Assembly: GCA_013396995.1 (NCBI GenBank)
Contig: VWZP01008292.1
Coordinates: 85,683-149,682 of the forward strand
From: Dicaeum eximium
Taxonomy: Eukaryota; Chordata; Aves; Passeriformes; Dicaeidae
Direction: 5' to 3'
DNA length: 64,000 nucleotides
In this document: one piece after another, positions 10,801 to 22,800 of the stretch
How the letters are laid out: every line of letters begins with the position of its first letter
How positions within the stretch are numbered: the first letter of the stretch is position 1
Notes under the pieces: generated by a model
Databases searched by the model: none
Seen by the model: the letters and a program-made list of their open reading frames with translations, nothing else
What the model was told of the DNA's origin: nothing
Made by a program: the position numbers and the translations under genes

Positions 10801-13800
10801 TTAAGACTTCAGAACCTGAATGCTTAATAGTGGACTTGAAGACTGAAAATAGTTTGCACTGTTGAAATACAGCTTCAGAAATTCTTCCTAATTTCTGCTA
10901 GTAGGACATCTCTTTGTCATTTTGTCCCAAGAGTCAGGGTTATATTTTGCTGATCTTTTGATATTCCTCAACTTTTGAGTAGTACTAGTGCCTGTCTTAA
11001 TGAAACTACCTTCATAATAACAAACTCTTTATGTGGTCTAGCTGCTGGTCTTAAAAGCATTGACTTTTCTGAAAACTGCAGAGTGGTTGCATGGAATCTG
11101 CTCAGTAAGGTGTGAGATGTGCACCATCTGCCTTCTTCTACTAAAGCTGTAAGTAGTTTCGTCTCAAGCCTTACTGTGAAGAGAGTTCCTTGTCTATCCG
11201 TCTGATCCAGCTAAGTTCATCCTAACCTTTGCAACGTTTTTTCATTATTACTGATGGTTTTCGCCAGTTTTTATTGAACTCTTTAGTTTTGACTTTCCAT
11301 ATGATGTGTAAGTGAAGTTCCTTCTCAAATATTGAGGGATTGAGGAGTGCTCGGAGGTTAAAGTCTCCCTCATCTGCGCGTGGATGTTAAAGTTCATTGG
11401 AAAATGAGGTTCTATGTTTTTGCATGCTGAAACCAATCCTAAAGTTACTTTTTTATTTCATGCACTCCTCAAAGTTTCTTCATTCAGCTGCTGATACAGG
11501 TTTAGACAAAATCAGCATAACCATTATGATAAATGTGAGTACATTACAGAGAACTTCTGTATAAATCTGTGTGCTGGAAGGCTGTGTTTAGCAGGCCTGT
11601 CTCCTCCCCCGGAGAAGAAAATGGTTAATACCAACTTTGCAACGCTGGCCTACAGTAGGAAGGGGAATACAGCTGTGGTTAAAATGTCTAAAGTAGTTAA
11701 CTGCAGACTTTCAGATCCATGAAAATGAATAGAAAACTCTTACCCGTTACACCAAAGTGGATGGGTTGTTTTTGAAGGTGATCCTTATAAAATAGGGAAG
11801 GAATATTCCCTTAAAATAACAGTGAAATATTGACAGTTGTTTGTATTTAATTGAAGCTTGAGGCTGTATACTAGTTTGTTGTGTTGAACCTAGCTTATTA
11901 TTCCCATGTTGTTTTACCTCTGCAAGTTTTGAGTGGTAATGAATATTTATTATTCAAATGGTAATTGAATATTTATTATTATTATTGCTATTCTTACTCC
12001 CATTATTTTTAGTTTCTGTCACTTTGGAGTTTTCAATGATATTTGTGTTTCATTTCTGGACTGTAAGATTAGCTCTGATGGACTTTTGCTTTCCTCAAGT
12101 GATTCCTTCCAGTGAGCTGTGTGCAACCTCCTATTTGGATAATGTTTGGATATTGTGAATCCAAATCACAGTGAGAATTGATGGGCAGCTGAATGTTTGA
12201 GGCAGATAGTTCTTAAATTATCATGCAAAGAAATTTGCATGTGTGAGGGGTATAAGAAACACTTGTTTATAAGCACCTACTTTCAATTTCTTTAGCACAA
12301 AGAGCTTTGTATATTTTGGGTCAGTGTCCATTATTGGATCTTAGGGTGCAGATGCATCCCTTCTTGTTCTAAGTGCTTTCTTTGTCTTCATGCTTTACAG
12401 TGAAATCTTCCTGTGCTCATTACTAATAAAATTCTATTAACTGAAGCACATTCTTTCCCATCTTTTTTCTTCCTCTGCTCAAACAAAAAGACCCTGACTT
12501 AAAAAAAGTCAGTTGATCATTTGCTTAAAACCATCAATCTTCACATTGCTTTCAAATCAGGATGTGGTTCTGTTCCAGCCCATTCTCCTCTGGGAAGCTG
12601 CTGGCTGGTTTTCATGGGTAAGGTGGAGACTGTCATTTGACACTGTCCTGCACTGTATCCCTGTCTTTAAAAGTGAGAGGCATGGATTAGACGGATGGAC
12701 CATTTGATAGATAAGGCTGGGTGGTAGCACTCAAAAGAGTTGTCATCACAAGCTCTGTGTTCAAGTGTAGACCGTGACGAGTGGTGTTCCTCAGGGGTTG
12801 GCACTTGGACTGGTGTTGTTTAACATCTTTGTCATTGACATTGACAGTGGGATCGAGTGCACCCTCTGCACGTTTGTGGAGGGCAAACTGTCCTGCATCA
12901 AAAGTGACGCAGCCAGCAGGGCAAGGGAAGCAATTCTGCCGCTCTGCTCTGCTCTGGTCCCACCTGGAGTGCTGCATCCAGCTCTGGGGCCCCCAACATA
13001 AGAAGGAGCTAGTTGACCTTGAAGGATTCTTCTAACCCAAACCATTCTCTGATGTGTCCCATCAGTAATTTTAATCTACATGAATGAATCTTCTGTAGCA
13101 TAAAGCTGTATGTGCTTTCCATCATTCCTTAAGACCTCTGTATGATTTAAAAATATCACTGAAAAATTGTCTTCCTAAGTGAAGTATTCTGCAGTGGATA
13201 TGGCAAAAGTAATCTAAGAAGCTGAACTATGTGGGTGCTGAAGTAGTTGCACAGTAAATGGTTTTGGGATCTGCAAGAGCATTTTTTAAATACATAAAGT
13301 CAGCCACAGGAGGAGTTTGAGTAGGTGTTATGGTTTGTGTAGTAAGCTTGTGTGCTGTATCATGTGGCAGTGACACATCCTCTTTTCTGGTCTGGAAGCC
13401 AGTGTTTGTGTAAATGTTGACTGCTAGTATTTTATGGTTTAGTTAGAAACGTGTTTGATCAGCAGTCAGGATACTGTCAGTGAGGTAGGCAATTCTTTGA
13501 AACATAAGCACTTCAGTAGTGCATTTGTTGCTAAATAAAAGACAAAAAGATAAGTTATTTGCTCGTTGCAAGTCCACGGTGCCTTTTCAGACTCTTCTTT
13601 CCTTGCTCTCTGACAGCCAACTGCCCAGTTTCCCAGGTTACATTCAACAGTGGTATATTCCCACCTTCAAGTCCAAGGACTGCTCTGAGCTCTTTTCTTG
13701 TTTTCATGGTGTTATTTGTGGAAAAGAGGCAGACCAGAGAGAGTTTTCAAAACATGCTCCAATTATGTCAAGTTGTCATTGCCACAGCCTCTGCACAGAG

Positions 13801-16800
13801 TAACTCTTGAACTTGGCAGGCAGTGCTCTGCTGTTAAGTACTTACTTTTCGGCTTCAGCCCTTTGAAGTTTGGAATTTTGCTGATATAAGTCTGTTTTAT
13901 TTGAGTTAACTTTTTATTTCAAGTATTCAGTGTGTTTGTGTATTCTTTGCTTGTAAACACTTTAATATCTGGTTTGTTAGCAGTACAAACTGATTATCAG
14001 TCTTGAAACCAGTCTCCTCAAGGAGAGATTTCTGTGCACATTATAATTGGAAAGGATGTGCTACTATACATTTAATTGTGAGTTATTTTCTTGCAATATA
14101 CAGCTTCATTTTAAGATTTAGAAAATTGTTTTAGTTAGCATTTTATTAATAGTTAATTTATTTTTTGATTGTTTTGTTTTTTTGGTAGAGATAGCATGAA
14201 ATTAGAATGTCTTCTTTCCAGTATAAGCTTCTATTATTGGCTTCTTTAGGGGATATACTTGTTTTCTGGACTTAATTGAGAATTTGATAGAGAGAAGTTT
14301 CAGACAGAATTAAGATCCTGGCAACTGGTCATCTTGGGACTGACTGTGGCAGGAAAGAAAGGACTTTTTTGGAGTTTGGTACCTTACAGTTGCTATGTTT
14401 CTCTAGATTCAGCTGTGAGACTAAGAAAAAAAATCTTATTGTTACCAACACAATAAAAATTACAACTAAGTCAATACTGAGCTTACTGTTTAGGGCTTGA
14501 TTGATTTCTTAATTCCCACCTAAAATTTGATGTTGTTTCCATGGTATAGTAAGCATATTTGAAAAGCAGACTTAATCTATGGGGGGTAGCTGAGAGGATG
14601 TTGTGGTTTTTTTATGAGGATGGAGCATTATTCAATAATTGAAATAAATGGCTGACAGCAGATTCAGTTTCTTCCACAGGTTCTGAGTATGGGTAACTTC
14701 CTTCAATTCTTACTTACTGATGAAAAAGATTACAATAATCAAAGGCAGTACAACAGTCAGCAAACCTCATGAATGAGGGCATCCTGAATGCCCTCAGTAG
14801 TAGCTCCTGTTTTCAGGGGGTTTTTTTGTACTTTGCCCGTCAGTGTAAACATCTGATTTGATACTTGTATATACTTTGACTGGAGCTAAGTTTTGTGAAA
14901 TTAGAGAAGGTTCCTGGCCTTACCATTGGGCCCTGCAGTTGCACTTCCAAGCTGGAAGCTTGTTCTTTCTGTTCTCTGCATGTTTACTCCAAAGGCACAA
15001 AAGGAAAGAGCGGGTGGCTACCTATAGCTCTAGAATATATGCACCTATCTGCATGTAAAGAACTAAATCACTATTTCCGACCTTTTGTGAGTGCTTCTCC
15101 ACTACTGCTTTTTGACATCCCTTCAGCCCCCTAGAGCCTTTATCTCCTCACTTTTGTTATAATCAGACTTGCTTATTCTCCTTTTTTTCAAGTACATTTG
15201 GTTTGGAGATACTAACTTCTTAGTGATTCCTAATGAGACTCTAAGAGTAAAAGTTTGATTTTTTGGTTTCTATGCTTTGTTCACAGAAATGCTATACAAC
15301 TAATCCAACTAATTTCTAGTGGTCAAGGAAAACTTTTTCTTTTATCCTTACTAACAACTCTGTTGTTAGTGCCAGTGTATTAATGGATTGATTTGTTTGT
15401 TTTCTTTTGGGTACAATTTTGCTCAGTAAGTAAATGTATGAACTGCTGCAAATGCCTGCTGGCTCAGATTTAAAACCTTGGATTGAAAAGAGTTTCCTCT
15501 AACTGGAACTGCTGTAGTATTCAGTTCAAAATGAAGTCAAAGAACAGGTTATATCTAATGTGTGGGGACTGTGAGTGGAATGTATGCTTTTTCTGGGACT
15601 TACCAGATAGAGAAATATTTTTAAAAAATAATATTTTTTAAAAAATGAATTGTTTTCCTTTAAATTTTCTTTAGTAATAGTATATTCCTTCTGCAGCTCT
15701 ATGTGATACTTTGTCTTCAGACCAAAAAGGAATATGATCTGAGGAGTTATCTTACTTTCTGAATTCAAGTCTATGTTATATAGGATAATTAATTCTGGAC
15801 ACAGATGGTAGATAAGAAAAAAAGACAGGAAAATCCCATGATTAATAGGTGTAGTTGGGAGTACACAGTAAACAGTCAGGAAAGTCTCTGCAGAAGTTAG
15901 CCCATTGCTGGGCACAGGTGTGTTTTGTTGGTGGTGCTTCAAAAAAACCCACTAGTGCAACTTCAGAACAATCTTACACAAGTTCCATAATCTGATTTTC
16001 ATGTTTTGGATTAGATATTAATGGTGCTTAAATGATTTTTTTTTTCCTTTTAAAGTATAATTTTGCAACTAAATCCTTACTTAAAGAAAGTAGTTAGTGA
16101 AGCAATCCATCATTGAAATGTCAGTTATTTGTAGTTTATATAATCTTTTAATGCAAGTAATTAGTTAATTTCTTCAATTTGTTTTCCAGAGTTTTCTGGT
16201 TTTCATTAATGGGCTCTTCAGAGCTTCAGAAAAACACAATTACCAATGTTAACAAAAACTTCAGTAAAACAGCAAGGAAAAATGCCTGGTTTTGACATTT
16301 TACATGCATATGCATTTATATTTTATTTTGAAAAGTGAGAAAAGATTCAGAGTGTTTTGATATAAAAACTTTTTGGCCTCAGTCTGCCCCAGCATAAGAA
16401 TTCAGATTCAGTGGGAGTTTCTTTACAAAAAGATTTTTTTTTTCTTTGCTAACACAAGACAAACAGATCTGGAAACTAAAGTACTGAGCAATGATGCTTC
16501 ACCTTCACGTTTCTAACTTGCTTTCGTATATTTTCCAATAATTACTTGTATATATATTCTTAGAAATATGAAGTATATCTTGTTTGGTATGTATAGTAAT
16601 ACTGATTTCTTACTGACTATTTTCAAGTTTTATCAAAGGTGTGCATGAAGTTGAGTTTTCCTCGGGGGTAGATCTTTGCAAGTGATTTCAGAAAATATTT
16701 GTAACTGCTGGGAAAGTCTTGTTCAACATTCACTGGCTTAAGCATCATTTGGTCTCTGGGTGCCAGGTTTGGTTTTAGTATCACAGAAGGGTTTGGGCTG

Positions 16801-19800
16801 GAAGGGACCTTTAAAGATGATTTAGTCCAACCCCTGCCCTGGGCAGTATGATGAGGGTAAGAGTGCTAGAGATCTGTGTAAGGCACATGGTTTCTCACAA
16901 TGCTATGAGTATGTGACACATTTCACAGACTCCTGCACTGCAGAAGAGAAACAATGCCTTGATTTTTATATATTTGTTTGTTTATAGAAAATGGAATAAT
17001 CAAAACAGACAAGGTATTTGAAGTAATGCTGGCTACAGACCGTTGCCACTATGCAAAATACAACCCTTACATGGACTCTCCACAGTCTATAGGTAAGAGC
17101 GTCTTGCAAAAATGATTGAGATTGTTTTCATTTGTGTAACTGTAACTACTTTTGTCATTTATTTGTTAAGAATGGAAAATGTTTTTTTGGTGTTTTTTTA
17201 AATTTGGAAGGTTGTTTAGCTCCTTATCAATTTATTGCATACCTTTTAACTAAGCTTCAATCTTTTGCGGAATGCAGTTGGCGTATTTGGATACATCAGG
17301 TAGAGAGGTGTTTTTCAGCCAATATTAATATGTGTAAATATGTGTTTATTTTTTAAACCACAGCCACTTGTGATGGTGCAGATGATGTAAATACTTAAAA
17401 ATAATTTGCATCCAATTTATGGTAGAAACATTCCATATCTTTAAAGAAATTGTTCAGTTGGGACCAACGCAAAGTTTTTTAAACCATTATGTGAAATCTC
17501 TAAAAATAGGCTTTGGATGGGAAGGTCTGCTGATCGGACAGTTGTTTCCCATCCAGATCCCAGTTTTGTCTTTCCAAGACAAGAGAATGAGCTAAGTAAA
17601 TTTCTTTTTTCTTGATCATCTCCCTGCCTTTAATAGTGTGTGGTGAGTGAATTTTATTAGGATTTTGTTAGTTATATAGGAAAATTTAAAAATATTTTAA
17701 GGTACATACTCAAAGGCTTATATATCTTTATGAAAATAAATGTAGGTGAGTGTTCCTCCCATTCTTATGGATGTTTATTCTCGTTTGCTCTTTGCAAAAC
17801 ATATGAGGTTGGTCTCCAGATGTTCTATAGTTGCCACTACGTGAAACTCAAACTTACAAGTTCAGATTTTAACATAGGGGCTGAGTGAAAAAGGAATTAC
17901 ATTATTCTGGGAGACATTAATCCTCTGAATTAAACCTACTTGCTCAATATGTAATATTCATTCAATGTATAGTGACAAAATGGAGATTGTTACTGAGATC
18001 AAGGGTAAAACCCTTTTTTTTCCTGTCTAGAGTTGACATAGCACAGCTTTCAGCTCATGTACCGAAACTCACTTCTGATGTAGGGTACCTGTGTAACTGC
18101 TGGGGTGTGGATGTTGTACCCTGAACGAGGATGACAGTGAAGGTGTTGCTCTTTACAGTCAAGGTAATAAAGATTGTAAGGTTGCTGTCTGAAGAACAAT
18201 AATGAACATTCCATTCTCTTCCATTCTCTTGTTTTACAGGTTTCCAAGCAACAATCAGTGCTCCACACATGGTAAGCTTCAAACCTAGGTGATTAGTATA
18301 GTGATTTTATAAACATCCAGGTGCTTTTGAAATAAAATATTTACCCTAGTAAATTTAATGAGCAGCTGATTGCAGTGACACTTTTGTGAATTGCCTGCTG
18401 TGCGGAAATAGAAAAGATTGATCAAGATTTTTCTTGCGGATGTACAGCAATAGGATGAGAGATTGTGGGCTAAAAGATGCAATGTAGGAAGTTATGATTA
18501 GTTTCTAGATTTAAAAAATCTTTTAGGGTAGTTAAGCACTGAAACAGGCTTTGCAGCTTGTGGAAATTCTGTCCTTTGATATACAAAGAAGCCGACTGAA
18601 CAGGGTTCTAAGCCGCCTAATTTAAAATGCTGATGTATTGAAATAGGACTGGACCAGAAGATTTCCAGAGATCTTTCCATTATAAATTACTTTGTAATTT
18701 ATGAAATTGTAAGAGTTCAGGAGTGAATGACAGTGATTCCTATAGTATGGTACTATTGTAATGCCTTTAAATCTTTGGACAGGAAAAAAGATACATTGTA
18801 CTGAGTTGCAGGTTTTTTTGCCACCACAGTGAGTGTTCCAGTTGGGATTTCAGTGCATACATCTAACCCAGATAAAATTTTTCTGTGTTTCTTTGAGATA
18901 AAAGGTGAATAGAAGCATGTATTTTGTCTTGGTGATGTTTGGAATGTCTCAAAACATAGTAGAAGTCTGCTTCTCTTGACTAAAAACCGTGTAGTTGGCT
19001 TAGAATTTACCTAGTTATCAATATAAAAACATCAGGAATTTCATATAGAGATGTTAACAATATCATTCGAGAACAGACAGAAGAAATGTACTGTTGCTAA
19101 GGGGAAAATAAGTATTAATTATGCTTCAAAATTTGAAGTCCCTTAAGTCATTATTTTTCCAATGCTTAGCACTAGTAGTATATGAAGTGTTAGAGCAAAA
19201 AGGTAATATATCCTCTAAGCAAATATTAACAAAGAATGTGCTAATTATTTCTGTTTTCTGGGTGGGATGAATTAAGCTGAAAGAGTGTGGTAATGGCTTT
19301 CTCTGAAACATGAAAGAACAAATTGTATTTTTAGTGTGCAGCCTAAGCTTAGTTTGTGTACTGGTCCACCACATAGCAAAGCAAAAGTCTTCAAGTGTGT
19401 CTATAGACATTTGCTCAGGCATTTCATGCCTGAGCCTGGCATATAGCATATATCCAGTAGCATATAGCTGCTGCATTTTGTCCCTGAGCCTGGCTATCTG
19501 CCTTTGTAAGAGACAATTTCTTTTCCCATTCTTTGATTCAGCAAGTATGCAGGTAATACACGAGTAGTTTTAATAGCTATTTTCCTTGATGCTCTAGAGC
19601 TGCCTTCTTCCTAGCTAGCTTTTGTACCAGCTTATTCCAATGCATATAGCATAATGATAAACAAAATTCTTTATTTGCCATATACTGCCAGAATAGTAAG
19701 GGTCATCAGACATGAGGAGAAATAAACTGATTTATAGTGTCTTTCCTAATATATAGAGTCTGTGCTAGAAGCTTAAATGGTCAGATGAGGCTTTGTATAT

Positions 19801-22800
19801 GGATGCTCACAAAAAAAAATACACTCATGAAATTTGTTGAAGCTAATGAAATAAGAATGATTATATAATGTATTTAACTCCTTACCCCCTATTTTTTGTA
19901 ATAGAAACGATTCTGAAATTTCTTACACAAATGCTCAGGGCATTCAGTTTTTTTCCCAAAAACTGAAGAAATTAACATATATTGAGTAAAACAGACACTT
20001 AAAATAATTTGAAATTTTCTCTCTCTGTCTTCTCTCAGCATGCATATGCACTTGAACTTCTGTCTGATCAGTTACATGAAGGAGCCAAAGCACTTGATGT
20101 AGGATCTGGAAGTGGAATTCTTACAGCATGCTTTTCACGAATGGTGAGTTATTTAGTGTAATCACTTCATCATCAGAACTGCTTGAACTCGAGTGTAAAT
20201 CTGAATTACAGGGCAAAAAAAACCAGCCTGAAGGACTGAAGTATATTATACAGAAAATAATTTACTCTCCTGGGTGTGATTGGTACCCATTTCTTACGGT
20301 AGCTGATAGTAGATGTTCAAGTTAAATGGTCCAATAAATTGTGTAATCGCGAAGAAACCGCCTAGTGAGGAAATCTAGGGTTTTTGGATTGTTTGGGGGT
20401 TTTTTTAACGATTGAATTTTAGTTGTTGCTTTATATCTTGAAGGAAGAAGATGTTTGTCTTGAACGGTTCAATTTTTTTTATCTTGTGTGACTGCGAATG
20501 TTCTCATTGTGATAAATTGTCATGGATTCCTGTTACAATGAGAGCTTAGTGAGGCATAAAAGAACCTTATTTCCACAGGAAAATATCTTGTGTATATAAT
20601 AAATTGTCTTAGAATTTAATTGCTTTCTTTTCTTGTTATATTGCACAAGCATTACTATAAGTGTCCATTTAACCTTTTTAAAGTTAGATACTAATTTGAA
20701 TTTTACATCTTTGCCAAGTAACTTAATCGCAGTTTTGTTATTCAACCTGTACCTAAGGAATTTTCTGTGTTCTTCCCTATCTTGCATCAGGAAAAAAAAG
20801 ATGAAAAAATAAAAAACAGATGAAAAAATTTGGGTTTTAGTGGCTGTAGATATTGTATTGTTAGACTGATTCATGAAGAGGAATAGAATCAGTTCTTCTT
20901 TCTCTGTTCCAGGGCTTTATAATTGCTTTATGATTAGTAGAGACCTTCATTAAACTGCCAACTAGATTTTTTGTTTAGTCTTTCTGCAAAGCTAATTTGA
21001 AATGTGTTGATACATATGATAATTTCTCATTTGGGTTTGGGTTTCTTTGCTACTTAGTTTTCTATTTTCAAGCACCAATCTGAGTCTGCAATCACTTCTG
21101 TTTCCCTGTGTTAAGAATTAGCTGAGAGTGTTTAGGACTAGGACTAGGCAATGCACTTGTGAAAGTATTTGGGTTTCTGAGTGTTAGCTGCAAAATCAAA
21201 AAAAAAAAGTAGTTTAGAAGAAATCCTAAATGGCACTTAGTTCAACTTGCTGCCTATTATTTTTGGTCTGTGAAGTCAGCCATCAAATGCTAGCATGGGA
21301 ATGCCAATCCTACAAGCATTAAACCTTTTGTCCAGGCTATGTATTCTCCGTGTATTTCTCACTGAAGTTATGAATGCATAAAGGAATAGCCATTTTCAAT
21401 AGGGCGTGCTAAATTGTGGTTGTGCACTTGTTTCTACTAGAACAGCTGTGGAGAAGTCAGAATCAGCACAAAAATTTCCTGAAGTTAATCCTTCTATCTT
21501 TTTATTGCCATATGAATGTCATGTGCCTCTTATGAATCCTCCCTGGTGGTTTGCATTGGAACAGATTACGGACATGTGTCTTGAAAAATTGAGTAAATGC
21601 TTTCATTCTGCTTGATAGCACTGCTAACAGTAACAAAAACTAGAAAGAAGTTACAGAGGATTGGGGATACAAGCATTATAAAGTCACCCCAGGACAAAGC
21701 GTATTATGGGAATTAATGGCAGAGTGTTTTGCCACCAAAATTGAGTTGGGGATGTGCTTTTTGTGACTGTGCTGATGTTGCTTCTCAGTGTACTGGAGAT
21801 CTAGAATTAGCAGCTCACGTTTGTGGCACAAGTGCCTCAGTGCTCCTAGATGACAACTTTACTCTTATGATTATAATCTCATTTGTGGTACCTCTGGGAA
21901 AGCTTTATGTTTACTTAGACTAGTATAGTATCTTTAAGATTGTTGTTTGGATTTTAATTTTAAACTTCTGTGATAAAGTCATCTACATAGCTTGGAAAAT
22001 AAGGTTTATTTACTTTAGAAGTTTGCTGGCAAATTAAATGGATTACGGTTTTTATCCTGTCAGTACTGGATTTATGGAAAGAGTGGGGTATATTATTATT
22101 CCTAACACAGAGATCCCAAAAATTGTACCATCTTTCTGTTGCCTCAGTTGCATGTGCTTCACAGTTCCAGGGTATTGGACAGAGACAATTGATGAGGACT
22201 CAGAAATAGCATAATGGGCTGTCACATGCAGCAGGAGGTTCTCTTAATTTACCAGGCTATTTCATTCTCTGACCATTTTGCTAAATTTTCATTTCTGTGA
22301 CGTTACTGTTTGGAATATACTGGATCTTTTGCTGGCTTACAGTGCAACTGACTGCCAGGCATGCCTTCGAACAGCAGCCTGTGGCTGTCATAGTGAAAAT
22401 TTGCTCTGTGTCTTGCTCTGTTTCAAAGGCTGGGGTGGTGGGCTTCCACTCAAACCAGAAAAGCTAACACTGTTCTTTTAATGTTTGTAACGTAGGACTT
22501 GTTCATAATAAAAAGAAAAAAAATTCCCCAGGATAGCGAGTTACTAATTTTCCATGTCTTAACAGTATTAAAATGTAAGATACAGAAACATAAATCATGC
22601 GTTCAGATGTGTCCAAAGAGAGTTGTTAGGCAACATGGGCTGCTGCTGGGACATACTCTGCTGTTGTGGTCTTTGAGCTGGATCCTGTTAAAAGTGGCCA
22701 GATTTTTGAAAATTTGGATTGGTTTTGAATGTTTTTTTCTGGACTAAAGACAAAATTCTGGAAGAAATACCTGTAATGGAGAAGTTTTTATTAGTAGACC

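Larger units (their letters stand above)
4881..16987 (+). other. PCMT1: PCMT1 intron 1
   Basis: A 12.1 kb intron with donor GTGAGT and acceptor TTTATAG. The first ~900 bases are CpG island and the rest is AT-rich. It contains a CR1 LINE fragment at about 12620-13054, a CR1 tail at about 16779-16847, a perfect 9-base hairpin at 14774-14796, and TTA-rich microsatellite sequence near 11965-11990. No other coding signal was recognised. Confidence 0.85.
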
